Of a stretch of 64,000 nucleotides of DNA, positions 52,984 through 63,220 are shown one piece after another; the first letter of the stretch is position 1, and each line of letters begins with the position of its first letter. Under the pieces are notes generated by a model. That model was not told the origin of the DNA. It made no database searches and saw only the letters and a program-made list of their open reading frames with translations. The DNA lies in NCBI RefSeq assembly GCF_010119975.1, contig NZ_CP048222.1:496001-560000 (forward strand), read 5' to 3'. Source of the DNA: Rhodocytophaga rosea. GTDB taxonomy: Bacteria; Bacteroidota; Bacteroidia; Cytophagales; 172606-1. A program made the translations under genes and the position numbers.

Positions 52984-53700
52984 TTAATCATTAGGTACAT
53001 AATACCTGGTTCCTATACCAAATACATCTTTGCCATCCGGATAGAAATAGAAAAATTTCTTTTCTACTGCTCCATTATTGAATTTGAGAATAATAGAATT
53101 GCCTTTTAATTCATAAGTACCTGCTTTATCCTGGCTGCTATAGGCAGTAAGGTTGCTTGTAGATCCGCCGCCGGTAGATTCATAGGTAAATTTATCGCCG
53201 TCAAAAGAAATAGTAGTGGCAGAAAAAATCATGACATCTCCGCCAAAGGCAACATTCCCTCCTCCGGAAATAGATTCATAGGAACCCTTAATTTTTTCGC
53301 CCGCTGTAGCAGCCTGGGTAGTAAACCACTCATCTTCTCCCCAGGTTTCGGTATCTCCATCACTCCAGGTAATAGAAAATTCATTGCCTTTTTTCTCCCA
53401 GGTTCCCCATTCTTTGGGTTCCTGTTGTTTAGACTTTGCTACATCCAGCTTATCAATGCTGGTATCCAGGTTTTGATAGATACTTCCGTCCTTGAATAAT
53501 AAGTATGGCCTGTATTCAGGGTAAAGAAATCCGCCAACGCCCATGGTATATTCTAAATGCAGGTAAATGCCTTCGGCTCCGGGAACATCCACAACTTTAC
53601 TGGCAGCCTGAACCTCGTCTTCTTTCTGGCAACTAAATAAAATAACATTCAGGGTGCTGATCAGTAATAAAAAGAAAAGAAAAAAACGTTTGGTTTTCAT
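52984..53700 (-). CDS. Lipoprotein of unknown function
   Basis: 238 residues with signal peptide and lipobox (ILFSC). The mature part is beta-rich and Gly/Ser/Thr-rich (EGIYLHLEYTMGVGGFLYPEY, GTWEKKGNEFSITWSDGD, TYELKGNSIILKFNNG), reminiscent of lipocalin-like sheets, and it ends with FGIGTRYYVPND. No enzyme motif seen. Related proteins occur as single genes in Cytophagales. Confidence 0.75.
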   Translation of the reverse strand: MKTKRFFLFFLLLISTLNVILFSCQKEDEVQAASKVVDVPGAEGIYLHLEYTMGVGGFLYPEYRPYLLFKDGSIYQNLDTSIDKLDVAKSKQQEPKEWGTWEKKGNEFSITWSDGDTETWGEDEWFTTQAATAGEKIKGSYESISGGGNVAFGGDVMIFSATTISFDGDKFTYESTGGGSTSNLTAYSSQDKAGTYELKGNSIILKFNNGAVEKKFFYFYPDGKDVFGIGTRYYVPND

Positions 53701-53881
53701 AGCTTTTGGGTTTAAAGGTGAACAAAAAACAATACCCTAAAAACGGGCAAAAGGCGCTAAAAGGCACAAATTCACCTACTACAAAAGTACTACTGGCTTC
53801 AAAAACAGTACTACAAACCTGCTACTGGTACCATAATCAGGTTCATTACTGGTTATTAAAGCCATTTAGCATATAAAATTA

Positions 53882-55756
53882 TTACAATTGCTGGATGAAG
53901 TTAACCAGGTCGGTTTCCTCCGGAAGATTGAGTTTTAGCTTGAGCCGGTAACGGGCCATCTGAATACTTTTGGGTTCTACATTGAGCAGGTGAGCCATTT
54001 CTTTGGTAGATAAATTCATCCGGATATAGGCACTTAGTTTCTGGTCTGCCGGGGTAAGGGTAGCCGGAGCAGTTTTATCCAGCTGGCTAAAAAAATCCGG
54101 GTGAACCTTTTCGAAATGCACCATAAATTTCTCAAAATCCTGTTCACTGGTGAGCCGGTTATCAATGAGTTTGCATACTTCTTTCAAATCCGGTTCCAGT
54201 CTGTTAGCCTGCGGAAGCATCGTTTGCAGGCGTGTTTTTATTTTCTGAAGGAAGCCACTTTGTTGTTCCAGCAAAAGTACATTGGTGGTTAGTTCCCGTT
54301 CTTTAAAATCCATTTCATTGCGAAACTGGATTTCCTGTACTTGGTTTAGTTCGGCTTGCAGGTACAATTCTTTCTGCAACCGCTCACGTTGCTTTTCGGC
54401 CAGTGCCTGTTTAAGCAGTGCTTTTTCCCGGGCTTCTTCTGAAAGTGCTGCTTTCTGGGACAATACTTTTTGTTTCAGGCGCAGCAGATAAAAAATCACA
54501 CCGGAAAGAAGTAAACCCATCGCTAAAAGGGCCAGGTATAAGATATTGCGATTCCGTTCAAAATGGTTTTCCTGCTCCAGGGAGGCAATCCGTGCCTCTT
54601 TTTTCTCGGTTTCATACTGCAAGCCCATCCTTTCGGCCATCTCTGTTTTTCCCAGATGATATATGCTGTCCTTTAGACTTACCAATTGTTGTTGATAGTC
54701 AAAAGCTTCCTGGAATTTTTTCTGATCGGCCGCCCAAGCCATCATGGCTTCATAGGTATCGGCAGCATACAAAGGATTTGTTTCCAGGGCGATGGGAAGT
54801 GCTTTCTGAAAATGTGGTAGGGCGGCAGCATAATTTTTCTGCCGGGTATAAATTTTCCCTAGTATGGTATTGCCCTGGCAAATGGCAGCTTGCAGATTTA
54901 CAGGTTCTGCCAATACCAGAGCCTGCAGAATAAGTGGCAAGGCTTCCTCATAATTTTCTTGCTGAAAATAAGTATTGCCCATGTTAAATATAACAGAAGG
55001 CTGCATAATCGGATTTTTAACCTTGCCGGCCTTTAATAGTTCATGCACTTGGTTGAGATATACCAAGGATGAATCCAGATAGGATGGTTGGTGATAGGTA
55101 TCAAACATGGTATTAAACGTAGCGGAAAAGTCAGTTAGAGCAACAGCCAGCATTTCGTAATCGGTATGTTCTCTGGCTACTTTCACCGCCTTATGATGAT
55201 AATCAATAGCCTTAGGGAACTGATGTAACGTTGCATAACTATTGGCAATACCTGTATAACTCTGGCTTACATTAGCCCAGTCCTGCTGCTTTTCCAGCAG
55301 GTCAACGGCTTTCAGGAAATTGGCAATGGCCTTTTCAGAAGCTTCAAACTTGCTGTAGGCAACCGCTATATTATAATATGTGAGGGCTATCAGGGTGTGT
55401 TTGCCTGCTTTTTCAAGATGAGGAAGGGCTTTCTGGTAAAGATCAATGGCTTTGTCGTATTCCTGGTGGTAACTGTAGGTTACTCCCTGATCCAGATAAC
55501 CTAATCCGATTCCTTTCGGGAAGTTGATTTTTTCTGCCAGTGTAAGTTCCTGTCGGGCATATTGTAAGGCTTTTTCTTTATGATGAATGTGATATTCCCA
55601 GGATAACTCACCCAGCACAATCACCTTTGACGAATCAGCAATATCAGCGCTTAATACCTGTTGAAGAGAGTCAATAACCTGTGTGTTCTGTGCAGATGCT
55701 TGAGGGCAATATAGCCATAATAACCCACCCAAACCCAGTAGAAATATCTGCTTCAT
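53882..55756 (-). CDS. TPR-repeat sensor-like protein with transmembrane helix and C-terminal HTH
   Basis: 624 residues. Signal peptide 1-22; about eight TPR motifs between 60 and 390 (IDLYQKALPHLEKAGKH, AIANFLKAVDLLEKQQDW, AIDYHHKAVKVAREHTDY and others). Then a transmembrane helix near 403-423 and a coiled coil (LSEEAREKALLKQALAEKQR) follow. The C-terminal 65 residues form a LuxR-like helix-turn-helix (LTPADQKLSAYIRMNLSTKE, VEPKSIQMARYRLKLKL). This architecture is a common Bacteroidota one-piece regulator linking a periplasmic TPR sensor to a cytoplasmic DNA-binding domain. Confidence 0.88.
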   Translation of the reverse strand: MKQIFLLGLGGLLWLYCPQASAQNTQVIDSLQQVLSADIADSSKVIVLGELSWEYHIHHKEKALQYARQELTLAEKINFPKGIGLGYLDQGVTYSYHQEYDKAIDLYQKALPHLEKAGKHTLIALTYYNIAVAYSKFEASEKAIANFLKAVDLLEKQQDWANVSQSYTGIANSYATLHQFPKAIDYHHKAVKVAREHTDYEMLAVALTDFSATFNTMFDTYHQPSYLDSSLVYLNQVHELLKAGKVKNPIMQPSVIFNMGNTYFQQENYEEALPLILQALVLAEPVNLQAAICQGNTILGKIYTRQKNYAAALPHFQKALPIALETNPLYAADTYEAMMAWAADQKKFQEAFDYQQQLVSLKDSIYHLGKTEMAERMGLQYETEKKEARIASLEQENHFERNRNILYLALLAMGLLLSGVIFYLLRLKQKVLSQKAALSEEAREKALLKQALAEKQRERLQKELYLQAELNQVQEIQFRNEMDFKERELTTNVLLLEQQSGFLQKIKTRLQTMLPQANRLEPDLKEVCKLIDNRLTSEQDFEKFMVHFEKVHPDFFSQLDKTAPATLTPADQKLSAYIRMNLSTKEMAHLLNVEPKSIQMARYRLKLKLNLPEETDLVNFIQQL

Positions 55757-55953
55757 TGTATGATATTAGAAGTCATAGGTTAATAAAAGTATTTGATTGT
55801 TAAAACGGCCAGACTGCCTTTCTAGTAGAAATAGAATCTATTTTTCATATGACTTGTACTTGTCTTACCTACCAACATGTTTCATGTAATTCAATAATCT
55901 GACAAATAGATCTAGCTAACCTGTTTTCTGAAGGCTTTCCCTTCTCTGTTTGC

Positions 55954-56823
55954 TTAATGAATTAACACCCAGAACAGCACAAAAAAGGCATTCATTCCGG
56001 TAGCCGTCAACTGGTTTAATCGCATGGTGGAACGAAAATTAGCGGCACTGTTATTTTTTAATACCCTGTAAAACCAAAGCAGAAAAAACACCAGTCCTGG
56101 ACTCAAGCAGACCACAAACAGCAGGAAATGAAAGGGAGCATAATAAGTATAGAAATAGTAAAAATACCCGGCCACCGACGACATAAACACAATAGCTGTA
56201 AAAATAAATGTTCCCCGTATACCCAGTAAGCGGCTTAATGTCATATCCCCACGACGGGCATCTTCGGCATGCTGGTATACCTGCGTCATCGGATACGAAC
56301 CCATCAGTAGAAAAGTAGTTAGCCCGGCAGGAATCAGTATTCTCGCTTGAAAAAGTTCTTCTACCGGGGTTTGATTGATTCCCTGGTATACCATTAAAAA
56401 AGTGAAAGCGCCCTGAAAGGTTCCAGCCAGAAACCAGCTGAGAATAGCATATTTTTTCAGCCGGATGCGTTCGTCGCTGTAAGCTTTGGAAACCAGGCCG
56501 TAGATAAACAATCCCAATACAAACCATCCTCCCAGAAAAATTCCGAGTAACATAGCTATTCCATCCAGCAGCAGGGATACGTATAATAGTTCTTTGCTTA
56601 CCGGCGGTGGGTCTTCCAGTCCGCCGATACTTTCTTCGTCTTTGTCATAATAGCTGTTATAGCCATTGCTTGCCGGATATAATAAAAAGTGAACGATAAA
56701 AAAAGCCAGTAGTACCCGCCATAGTTCAGGTTGAGGTGAAATGCTCCAGGCAAATAAAAATACCGGCATCAGGTAGAAGAAAAAAGGAATACGCAGGTGC
56801 AGCAAAGTAGACCGCTGAATCAT
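55954..56823 (-). CDS. UbiA-family prenyltransferase
   Basis: 289 residues with eight or nine transmembrane helices. The first Asp-rich motif region is YPASNGYNSYYDKDEESIGG and the second KAYSDERIRLKK, as in UbiA-type intramembrane prenyltransferases that join a polyprenyl diphosphate to an aromatic or other acceptor. The motifs diverge from MenA and UbiA, so the pathway is not clear. Single gene. Confidence 0.85.
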   Translation of the reverse strand: MIQRSTLLHLRIPFFFYLMPVFLFAWSISPQPELWRVLLAFFIVHFLLYPASNGYNSYYDKDEESIGGLEDPPPVSKELLYVSLLLDGIAMLLGIFLGGWFVLGLFIYGLVSKAYSDERIRLKKYAILSWFLAGTFQGAFTFLMVYQGINQTPVEELFQARILIPAGLTTFLLMGSYPMTQVYQHAEDARRGDMTLSRLLGIRGTFIFTAIVFMSSVAGYFYYFYTYYAPFHFLLFVVCLSPGLVFFLLWFYRVLKNNSAANFRSTMRLNQLTATGMNAFFVLFWVLIH

Positions 56824-57056
56824 AACCGGTAGAACTGAAGATTGTGTTCACAAGCTATAAAAATTACGCATACACTGTAGTTAGGATTTGAATAATTTGT
56901 ATAGAAATCCTTGCCAGCTTCGAAATGCCATCTTGGATGATAGAACATTTTCTGAAAAGCTCAACAGGAATGAGTACATTGTGTTTCATTCTGTTTGCTT
57001 ATTATGAGTGGCAGAAAAGAATCTAAAATCCCAGTTACAAACCAACCTGCAAACGT

Positions 57057-57419
57057 ATGACGCTACCTGTACAAATCATTGTCGGACTTGTTGCCCTGGA
57101 ACATATTTACATTTTATGGCTTGAAATGTTTGCCTGGACAAGCCGGGGTAAAAAGGTATTTAAGAGCTTTCCAGAACATTTATTTGAACCTACCAAAGCT
57201 TTGGCGGCCAATCAAGGCTTGTATAATGGATTTCTGGCGGCCGGATTGATCTGGTCATTACTCATTGAAGAGGCCAGCTGGTCGCAGAATATTGCAGTGT
57301 TTTTTCTTTCCTGTGTGGCAGTTGCAGCCATTTACGGAGGTTTAACCGCCGACAGGAAAATTTTTATTATCCAGGGATTATTACCGGTACTTGGCCTGTT
57401 GTGGATTGCATTCGCATAA
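57057..57419 (+). CDS. DUF1304-family membrane protein
   Basis: 120 residues, four transmembrane helices. Family blocks: LVALEHIYILWLEMFAWTS, ALAANQGLYNGFLAAGLIW and the final AAIYGGLTADRKIFIIQGL. Function unknown; probably an inner-membrane protein. Confidence 0.92.
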   Translation: MTLPVQIIVGLVALEHIYILWLEMFAWTSRGKKVFKSFPEHLFEPTKALAANQGLYNGFLAAGLIWSLLIEEASWSQNIAVFFLSCVAVAAIYGGLTADRKIFIIQGLLPVLGLLWIAFA

Positions 57420-57503
57420 ATTGCTGAAGCTATTCGCTTATAAATGTATAATGCCTTTCTGTATTATCAGCTCATTTCAAACATAATTTTCTGGCACTTT
57501 TTC

Positions 57504-57511
57504 TATATTTG
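57504..57511 (+). promoter_or_regulatory. Candidate -7 element for PLP-enzyme gene
   Basis: TATATTTG (TAnnTTTG consensus) lies 20 bases before the ATG at 57532. No matching -33 TTTG is found at the right spacing. Confidence 0.35.
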
Positions 57512-57531
57512 CCAGGCAAACCCCTATATGT

Positions 57532-58800
57532 ATGAACTCCTGGATCTCATCCTGGCAACAGTTTTTACTGGAACATCCTCCCTTACAGATTAAATACCCA
57601 TCTGAACCTTTACAGATTCCAAAAGTTTCCAGCGACGAACTCGCCAGCAATGAGCTTTTCTGGCAGGAAGTAAAAAACCGGTATCCACAACCAGATAGAT
57701 ATATCAACCTTAATAGCGGAGCTGTCAGTTCTTCTCCCCACATTGTAGAAAAGGCATTTACAGGGTATTATACCCTGGCCAACCGGATTCCCAGCTATTA
57801 CATTTTCAGGTATATGGAACAAGGCCGGGAGTTGATCCGGCAGGGTCTGGCTGGTCTGATTAACAGTTCACCGGAAGAAGTGACCATTCTTAGAAATACG
57901 ACGGAAGCCCTCAATAACCTGATATTTGGCATACAACTGGAAGCTGGCGATGAAGTAGTTGCCTGCAAACAGGATTATTCTAAAGCCATATCTTCCTGGA
58001 AACAGCGTGAGTTGCGTGACCATATCAAAACCAAGTGGATCAGTCTGGATGGTCCGGCAGAAACCGATGAGGAGATCATTGCTAAATTTGTAGGTGCCTT
58101 TACTGAAAAAACTAAAGTCCTGCATCTTACTCATGTTATCAACTGGAACGGGCAGATATTGCCGGTAAAAAAACTTATTCAGGAGGCAAAAAAACGCAAC
58201 ATTGCTGTCTTGCTTGATGCGGCCCATAGTTTTGGCCTGCTGGAAACAGATGTAAAAGCACTGGGCTGCGATTATTTTGTAACCGCCTTGCATAAATGGC
58301 TGTCTGGCCCGATCCCTTCAGCACTGATGTATATTCAAAAAGACAAGATACATGATGTGTGGCCGCTTGCCTCCAGCACGACACCTGCCTCTGATAACAT
58401 ACGTAAGTTTGAGGAATTGAGTATTCAACTCATGCCGGCCATAATCGCACTGGGATTTGCCATAGAATTTTACCTGCAACTGGGCAGAAATAACAAAGAA
58501 CAACGCTTACGTTACCTCCGAAACTACTGGGTTTCCCAGCTACAGGAACTCAATAGTTTCCATTTTCATACTCCGATACAAGCAGAAGAGCGTTGCTGTG
58601 TAATTGTGAATATAGCCCTCAATGGCTGGGAACCTGTTGCTCTGGATAAACACCTGCTGGAACAGTATAACATTCATGTAACTGCCGTAACCTGGGAAAA
58701 TATGCAAGGCATCCGGGTTACACCCAATGTATATACCACGCTGGAAGAGTTGCAGTTGATGGTTCATGCCTTGCAACAAACGAGTCGGGAAAGGTCTTAA
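57532..58800 (+). CDS. Class V aminotransferase-fold PLP-dependent enzyme
   Basis: 422 residues of the cysteine desulfurase/isopenicillin-N-epimerase-like branch. Motifs: YINLNSGAVSSSPH at the N-terminus, ILRNTTEALNNLI (phosphate binding), HVINWNGQILPV, LLDAAHSFGLL (Asp and His contacting PLP) and the Schiff-base Lys 255 in FVTALHKWLSGP. It is full length and cytoplasmic. The reaction cannot be assigned: transaminase, epimerase and lyase are all possible. Confidence 0.9.
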   Translation: MNSWISSWQQFLLEHPPLQIKYPSEPLQIPKVSSDELASNELFWQEVKNRYPQPDRYINLNSGAVSSSPHIVEKAFTGYYTLANRIPSYYIFRYMEQGRELIRQGLAGLINSSPEEVTILRNTTEALNNLIFGIQLEAGDEVVACKQDYSKAISSWKQRELRDHIKTKWISLDGPAETDEEIIAKFVGAFTEKTKVLHLTHVINWNGQILPVKKLIQEAKKRNIAVLLDAAHSFGLLETDVKALGCDYFVTALHKWLSGPIPSALMYIQKDKIHDVWPLASSTTPASDNIRKFEELSIQLMPAIIALGFAIEFYLQLGRNNKEQRLRYLRNYWVSQLQELNSFHFHTPIQAEERCCVIVNIALNGWEPVALDKHLLEQYNIHVTAVTWENMQGIRVTPNVYTTLEELQLMVHALQQTSRERS

Positions 58801-58877
58801 AGTGAGTCATACGCATACAAAAATCATCAGTTTGAACGTTTTATATATGGTCATTCTCCATCTAAATTGTTTACCTA

Positions 58878-59537
58878 ATGTGCGGAAGATACACACTTGT
58901 TAAAAAAGCGGAAGACATTGAAAAGCGCTTCCATGTCCAAATTGAAGAGGATTCAGTTCATCCTTCCTATAATGCAGCACCTTCACAAAATTTGCCTGTA
59001 ATCAGCAATTACAACCCTACCCTAGCAGCGTATTACAAGTGGGGACTGATTCCATTCTGGGCTAAAGATGCAGCCATTGGAAATAAATTAATTAATGCCA
59101 GAGCCGAGACATTACTGGAAAAACCTTCCTTCAAAAAAAGTCTGCAAAGCAAACGTTGCCTCGTAATTGCCGATGGATTTTATGAATGGCAGAAGAATGG
59201 AAAGACAAAACAACCTTACCGGATTACCTTGAAGGATAACGGCCTTTTTGCTTTTGCCGGTTTGTGGGATGAATGGAAAAATGAACAGGGAAACAAAGTC
59301 AGGTCTTTTACCATTATTACTACGTCTCCCAATTCGCTGATGGAATCTATTCATGACCGAATGCCGGTCATTCTAAAACCTGAGGATGAAAAAGATTGGC
59401 TTGGCACGAACTTAAGACCTGAGGATGCACTTGAATTATTACGGCCTTATAACGCTAAACAAATGCAAGCATACCAGGTGTCAAAGCTGGTGAACTCACC
59501 AGCTAATAATAATCCCGAACTCATCGAACATCTCTGA
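58878..59537 (+). CDS. SOS response-associated peptidase (YedK/HMCES)
   Basis: 219 residues. Cys 2 directly after the initiator Met (MCGRYTL) is the residue that forms a thiazolidine link to abasic sites in single-stranded DNA. Other conserved parts: PSYNAAPSQNLPV, NARAETLLEKPSF, RCLVIADGFYEW (catalytic Glu) and SIHDRMPVIL (His). It shields abasic sites at forks. Confidence 0.95.
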   Translation: MCGRYTLVKKAEDIEKRFHVQIEEDSVHPSYNAAPSQNLPVISNYNPTLAAYYKWGLIPFWAKDAAIGNKLINARAETLLEKPSFKKSLQSKRCLVIADGFYEWQKNGKTKQPYRITLKDNGLFAFAGLWDEWKNEQGNKVRSFTIITTSPNSLMESIHDRMPVILKPEDEKDWLGTNLRPEDALELLRPYNAKQMQAYQVSKLVNSPANNNPELIEHL

Positions 59538-59885
59538 TCTAAAACATTTTTTAATCTATTTACATAATATTTGAGTTCTTATTTGGAATGTTTCTAAATA
59601 GTGCCTTAATTTGAGCATTGTTTAGCTGGTTATTTCAATACAGGATGCTTGAAACAATATTGGCTTTTGGGTGCCGGTATTTGCAGATCGATTCCATTTC
59701 CAAGTTTTTCTCAATTGAATTTTTCTGCCGCATATACCAGTCATGTCTTGTCTTGCGGGTGAGAACTGCTAATGTATTTAATAAATTCAGCCATTGTACT
59801 TGAGATAATAACCGCATCCATCGGATTACTTTCCATCAGTTTGTGGCTATTATCTCCTATAAATTTTAATTAACCTTATCTTTTC
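59538..59885. other. Intergenic region, possible gene remnant
   Basis: 348 bases. A 60-codon minus-strand ORF (59635-59817, with KTRHDWYMRQKNS) has mild coding character but no recognised family and could be a decayed fragment. No convincing promoter or hairpin. Confidence 0.4.
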
Positions 59886-61130
59886 ATGAAAGTTTTTTTC
59901 CGGAATATCCATTTGTATCTGAGCCTTGGGGCTGGTTTAGTCATTATGGTCGTATGTGCCACTGGCGCCATCCTGGTATTTGAAAAAGAAATGCAAATGT
60001 GGCTATATCCGGAAAGATACCGGGTGGAATCTGGTTCCCAGGCAGTTTCCATCGAGCAGATGATTGCCGGTTTGAAAAAAAAAGTACCAGATGCCGAGGT
60101 AAATTCAATTAAAATCTTTACTGATCCATCGCGTACTGTCGAAGTAAGTTACCGGGAAGAGAAAAGTGAAGGAGAACATCAAATTGCTAAAGATGCGCCT
60201 GCCGGAAACAAAGCCGAAAAAAAGGGAGAGGTTCCTGATGTGAAAAAAGGGCCTGAAAAAGGGAAAGAAGGTGGCGGCCAGGCATTTATTAATCCGTATA
60301 CGGCACAAGTAGCAGCCTTGCAAAGTCAGCGCAGCCCTTTCTTTTTCTCAGTATTTTCACTACACCGCTGGCTTCTGGCGGGCGATACGGGTAAGCTAAT
60401 TGTTGGCATCAGCACTTCTGTTTTCTTATTTATATTAATTACCGGTATTATTCTCTGGTGGCCGCAAAACAAAAAGATTTTACAACAACGTCTGGCGCTG
60501 AAATGGAACGCTGGCTGGAAAAGACTTAACCATGACCTGCATATAGTGATCGGATTCTATAGCGCTATTTTCTTATTTGCTTTTGCCTTTACCGGATTAG
60601 CCTGGTCTTTCAAGTGGTTTAATGATGGTATTTATTGGGTAACTGGTACTGAAAATGTTCGTCCGGAACCGCCTAAATCTACTATCCAGGAAGGAACGAC
60701 TCCTATTTCCTGGGATGCTGCCTATGCACAAGTAAAAGCACAAATGCCGGAAGCAGAATTTTATACAATCAACTTTCCAAAAGAGACAGATGGTTCTGTG
60801 GCTGTAACCATTATGCCGGCAGATGCCATCCATGAACGGGCTACTAACCAATTGTTTTTTGATCAATATTCCGGTCAACTCATTAGCCAGTTATTATATG
60901 GAGAACGTAACCTGGGCCAACGGGTACGAGCAACTTTTTATCCGGTGCATGTAGGCTCTATTGGAGGATTACCAGGAAGGATCATTGCTTTTTTAGTTTG
61001 TATTGCCGGCGCTACGTTTCCTATAACTGGTGTAGTTCTATGGCTGAACCGCTTGCAAAAGAACAGGAAAAAAAGTAAGAAAAAACCTAACCCTACCCAG
61101 CCACAGGCGGCTACACAACGTATTGCATAA
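59886..61130 (+). CDS. PepSY-associated TM helix protein (iron-regulated type)
   Basis: 414 residues. A first transmembrane helix (about 10-32) is followed by a PepSY periplasmic domain with a Lys/Glu-rich insertion (about 100-135), then RSPFFFSVFSLHRWLLAGDTGK, helices near 172-195 and 220-245 (HDLHIVIGFYSAIFLF), a second PepSY domain and a last helix before a basic, Pro-rich tail. Conserved histidines in LHRW and NHDLH may bind heme, as in ferric-reductase-like members. It probably works in siderophore-iron reduction. Confidence 0.9.
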   Translation: MKVFFRNIHLYLSLGAGLVIMVVCATGAILVFEKEMQMWLYPERYRVESGSQAVSIEQMIAGLKKKVPDAEVNSIKIFTDPSRTVEVSYREEKSEGEHQIAKDAPAGNKAEKKGEVPDVKKGPEKGKEGGGQAFINPYTAQVAALQSQRSPFFFSVFSLHRWLLAGDTGKLIVGISTSVFLFILITGIILWWPQNKKILQQRLALKWNAGWKRLNHDLHIVIGFYSAIFLFAFAFTGLAWSFKWFNDGIYWVTGTENVRPEPPKSTIQEGTTPISWDAAYAQVKAQMPEAEFYTINFPKETDGSVAVTIMPADAIHERATNQLFFDQYSGQLISQLLYGERNLGQRVRATFYPVHVGSIGGLPGRIIAFLVCIAGATFPITGVVLWLNRLQKNRKKSKKKPNPTQPQAATQRIA

Positions 61131-61167
61131 GTTTGATAAGAGATTTAAATAAAAAGCAGAAAGGAAT

Positions 61168-61218
61168 AAAACTAAAAAGCCCTGCATGTGAAAGATCCAT
61201 GCAGGGCTTTTTAGTTTT
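61168..61218. terminator. Strong bidirectional terminator
   Basis: A perfect stem of at least 21 bases, from AAAACTAAAAAGCCC (61168) and its complement ending at 61218, has a 9-base loop and T/A runs on both sides. It lies between the convergent PepSY and lepB genes. Confidence 0.92.
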
Positions 61219-61225
61219 ATTTAGA

Positions 61226-62338
61226 TTAATGAATGAGTTTAAATAAGCGGTTCCAGCGGATTTTTTCCAGCATGCTTCCTTCTTGGTCTACTGATAACCA
61301 GATTATAAATGCTTTGCCGACAATGTGATCAGCAGGCACAAAACCCCAGAAACGGGAATCTAGCGAGTTATGCCGGTTATCGCCCATCATAAAATAATAA
61401 TCCTGCTTAAACGTATAGGTATCTGCCACTTTATCATTAATGTAAAGCTTTTCGTCTCTGATGCTTACTTTATCGTTGCCTTCATATTTACTGATGATCT
61501 CTTCATAGAGAATTACATTATTGGCATCCATCTTAATGGTCATTCCTTCTTTGGGAACCGTTAAAGGACCAAAAAAGTCTTCATTCCAATCGAATTTGGA
61601 AGAATTCGGAAATACTCTGGCATCTCCCTCATTAGGATTACGCTTGGTAAGAATTAATTCTTTTACAAAACTTTGAGATTTGAGACTTTGAGCAGTTTCA
61701 GGTGTAGTTAATACAATATATCCTCCCTGTACACTCTGGTATTCACTGATATCAAATTTGCGGAAAGTACGTTCATTTACCGTGTTTTCAGTAACCATAT
61801 AATAGCGGTACTGCATTTTAGGAGGATTTTCTGCCGGTTTGTCATTCACATACACCTGCAGATCCCGTACTTCCACTTTATCTCCCGGTATACCTATACA
61901 ACGTTTGATATAGTTGGTTTTTAAATCAGTTGGATAATCTTTGGTCTGGCCGGGTTCGCGGGGCGGATAGTTGAATACCACTACATCATTGTTTTTTACA
62001 CTACTGATGCCAGGCAGCCGGTATTGAGGAAGTTGTATCCAGTCTAAATAGGAAGGTATATCAGTCCCCCATATTTTCTGATGTGTTAGCGGAACCTGCA
62101 AAGGAGTTTTTGGGGTACGGGCTCCATAATGTATTTTGCTCACAAACAGAAAGTCGCCCACCAGAAGCGATTTTTCCATAGAAGGTGTAGGTATGGTAAA
62201 TGCTTCCAGAATCAGCCATCGGATCAGGGTTGCTGCTACCACTGCAAACACAATCGCATCTACCCACTCGCGGGTTTTTGATTTTGGCTTTCTTACTGGT
62301 TTGGAAGGTGCCTCTTTTTTAGTGGATAAAACATTCAT
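61226..62338 (-). CDS. lepB: Signal peptidase I
   Basis: 370 residues, the long Bacteroidota form. A basic N-terminus and transmembrane helix (26-46) are followed by the catalytic Ser 53 in IPTPSMEKSLL. Box C/D carries the general-base Lys 145 in TNYIKRCIGIPGDKVEVRD and box E is MMGDNRHNSLDSRFWGFVP. It cleaves signal peptides at the periplasmic face of the inner membrane. It is separated from dapB by about 160 bases. Confidence 0.96.
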   Translation of the reverse strand: MNVLSTKKEAPSKPVRKPKSKTREWVDAIVFAVVAATLIRWLILEAFTIPTPSMEKSLLVGDFLFVSKIHYGARTPKTPLQVPLTHQKIWGTDIPSYLDWIQLPQYRLPGISSVKNNDVVVFNYPPREPGQTKDYPTDLKTNYIKRCIGIPGDKVEVRDLQVYVNDKPAENPPKMQYRYYMVTENTVNERTFRKFDISEYQSVQGGYIVLTTPETAQSLKSQSFVKELILTKRNPNEGDARVFPNSSKFDWNEDFFGPLTVPKEGMTIKMDANNVILYEEIISKYEGNDKVSIRDEKLYINDKVADTYTFKQDYYFMMGDNRHNSLDSRFWGFVPADHIVGKAFIIWLSVDQEGSMLEKIRWNRLFKLIH

Positions 62339-62500
62339 CGATAATTCTTTATTTGTTAATGAAATGACTCAGCGTTTGTTAAAATTACGATTATTTAAGA
62401 TTACAGAACTTACTTTTTATATAGATAGTCCAAATTTTAAGTATTATACTTTCAGAATATAACCTATTATATCAAAAAATCTATCAATCTATACATCTGT

Positions 62501-63217
62501 TTAAAACTTCATCATGTCCTGCATATTGAAAACACCCTGCTTCCCCTGAATCCATTCTGCAGCCACTACTGCTCCCAGGGCAAAGCCTTCCCGGCTATGC
62601 GCTGTATGTTTAATCTCAATCGTATCTTCTTTAGACTCATAACGGATAGTATGTGTTCCTGGTACGCCAGCCTCTCTTAAAGAAATAATAGATAATAAAG
62701 ATGGTTCTGTTGCATGTTCGTTTACCCAGCCTTGTTTGCGGTCCATTGAATCAATAATATCTTTTGCCAGGCTCAAAGCTGTACCACTGGGGGCGTCTTT
62801 TTTTTCCGTATGGTGTATCTCTTCCATAGATACTTCATAATCTGTATAACGGTTCATTAAGTTTGACAGCACACGGTTGAGATGAAAAAATATATTAACC
62901 CCTAAACTATAATTGGAAGCATAAAAAAAGGCACCCGATTTCTGCATACATAATCTCTCCATTTCCTGTTTGCGGTGCAGCCAGCCAGTGGTACCACATA
63001 CAACTGGAATATGGTGTTCAAAACAATACGTCAGATTACTTACGGCCGATTCCGGAGAGCTGAATTCAATGGCAGCATCTACTGTAGCCGGATCTATCCC
63101 GGCTAGTTCATGCAGGTTATTCAAGTCTATTTTATGAGAAATGGTATGTCCCCGGCTAATGGCAACCCGTTCAAGCACCTTTCCCATTTTTCCATATCCT
63201 AACAAAATAATGTTCAT
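62501..63217 (-). CDS. dapB: 4-hydroxy-tetrahydrodipicolinate reductase
   Basis: 238 residues. The NAD(P)H motif is ILLGYGKMGKVLE at the N-terminus. PVVCGTTGWL, ASNYSLGVNIF and the substrate/catalytic block EIHHTEKKDAPSGTAL (His-His and Lys) follow. It is the second enzyme specific to lysine/diaminopimelate synthesis. It starts 3 bases after the DUF5683 gene, so it is in one operon with parB and DUF5683. Confidence 0.96.
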   Translation of the reverse strand: MNIILLGYGKMGKVLERVAISRGHTISHKIDLNNLHELAGIDPATVDAAIEFSSPESAVSNLTYCFEHHIPVVCGTTGWLHRKQEMERLCMQKSGAFFYASNYSLGVNIFFHLNRVLSNLMNRYTDYEVSMEEIHHTEKKDAPSGTALSLAKDIIDSMDRKQGWVNEHATEPSLLSIISLREAGVPGTHTIRYESKEDTIEIKHTAHSREGFALGAVVAAEWIQGKQGVFNMQDMMKF

Positions 63218-63220
63218 AAA

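Noticed and set aside
56937-57026. 29-codon ORF before the DUF1304 gene
   Set aside because: No composition bias or conservation evidence; plausible by chance in AT-rich DNA.
59635-59817. 60-codon minus-strand ORF in an intergenic gap
   Set aside because: Mild coding look but no recognisable family or neighbours; noted only as a possible remnant.
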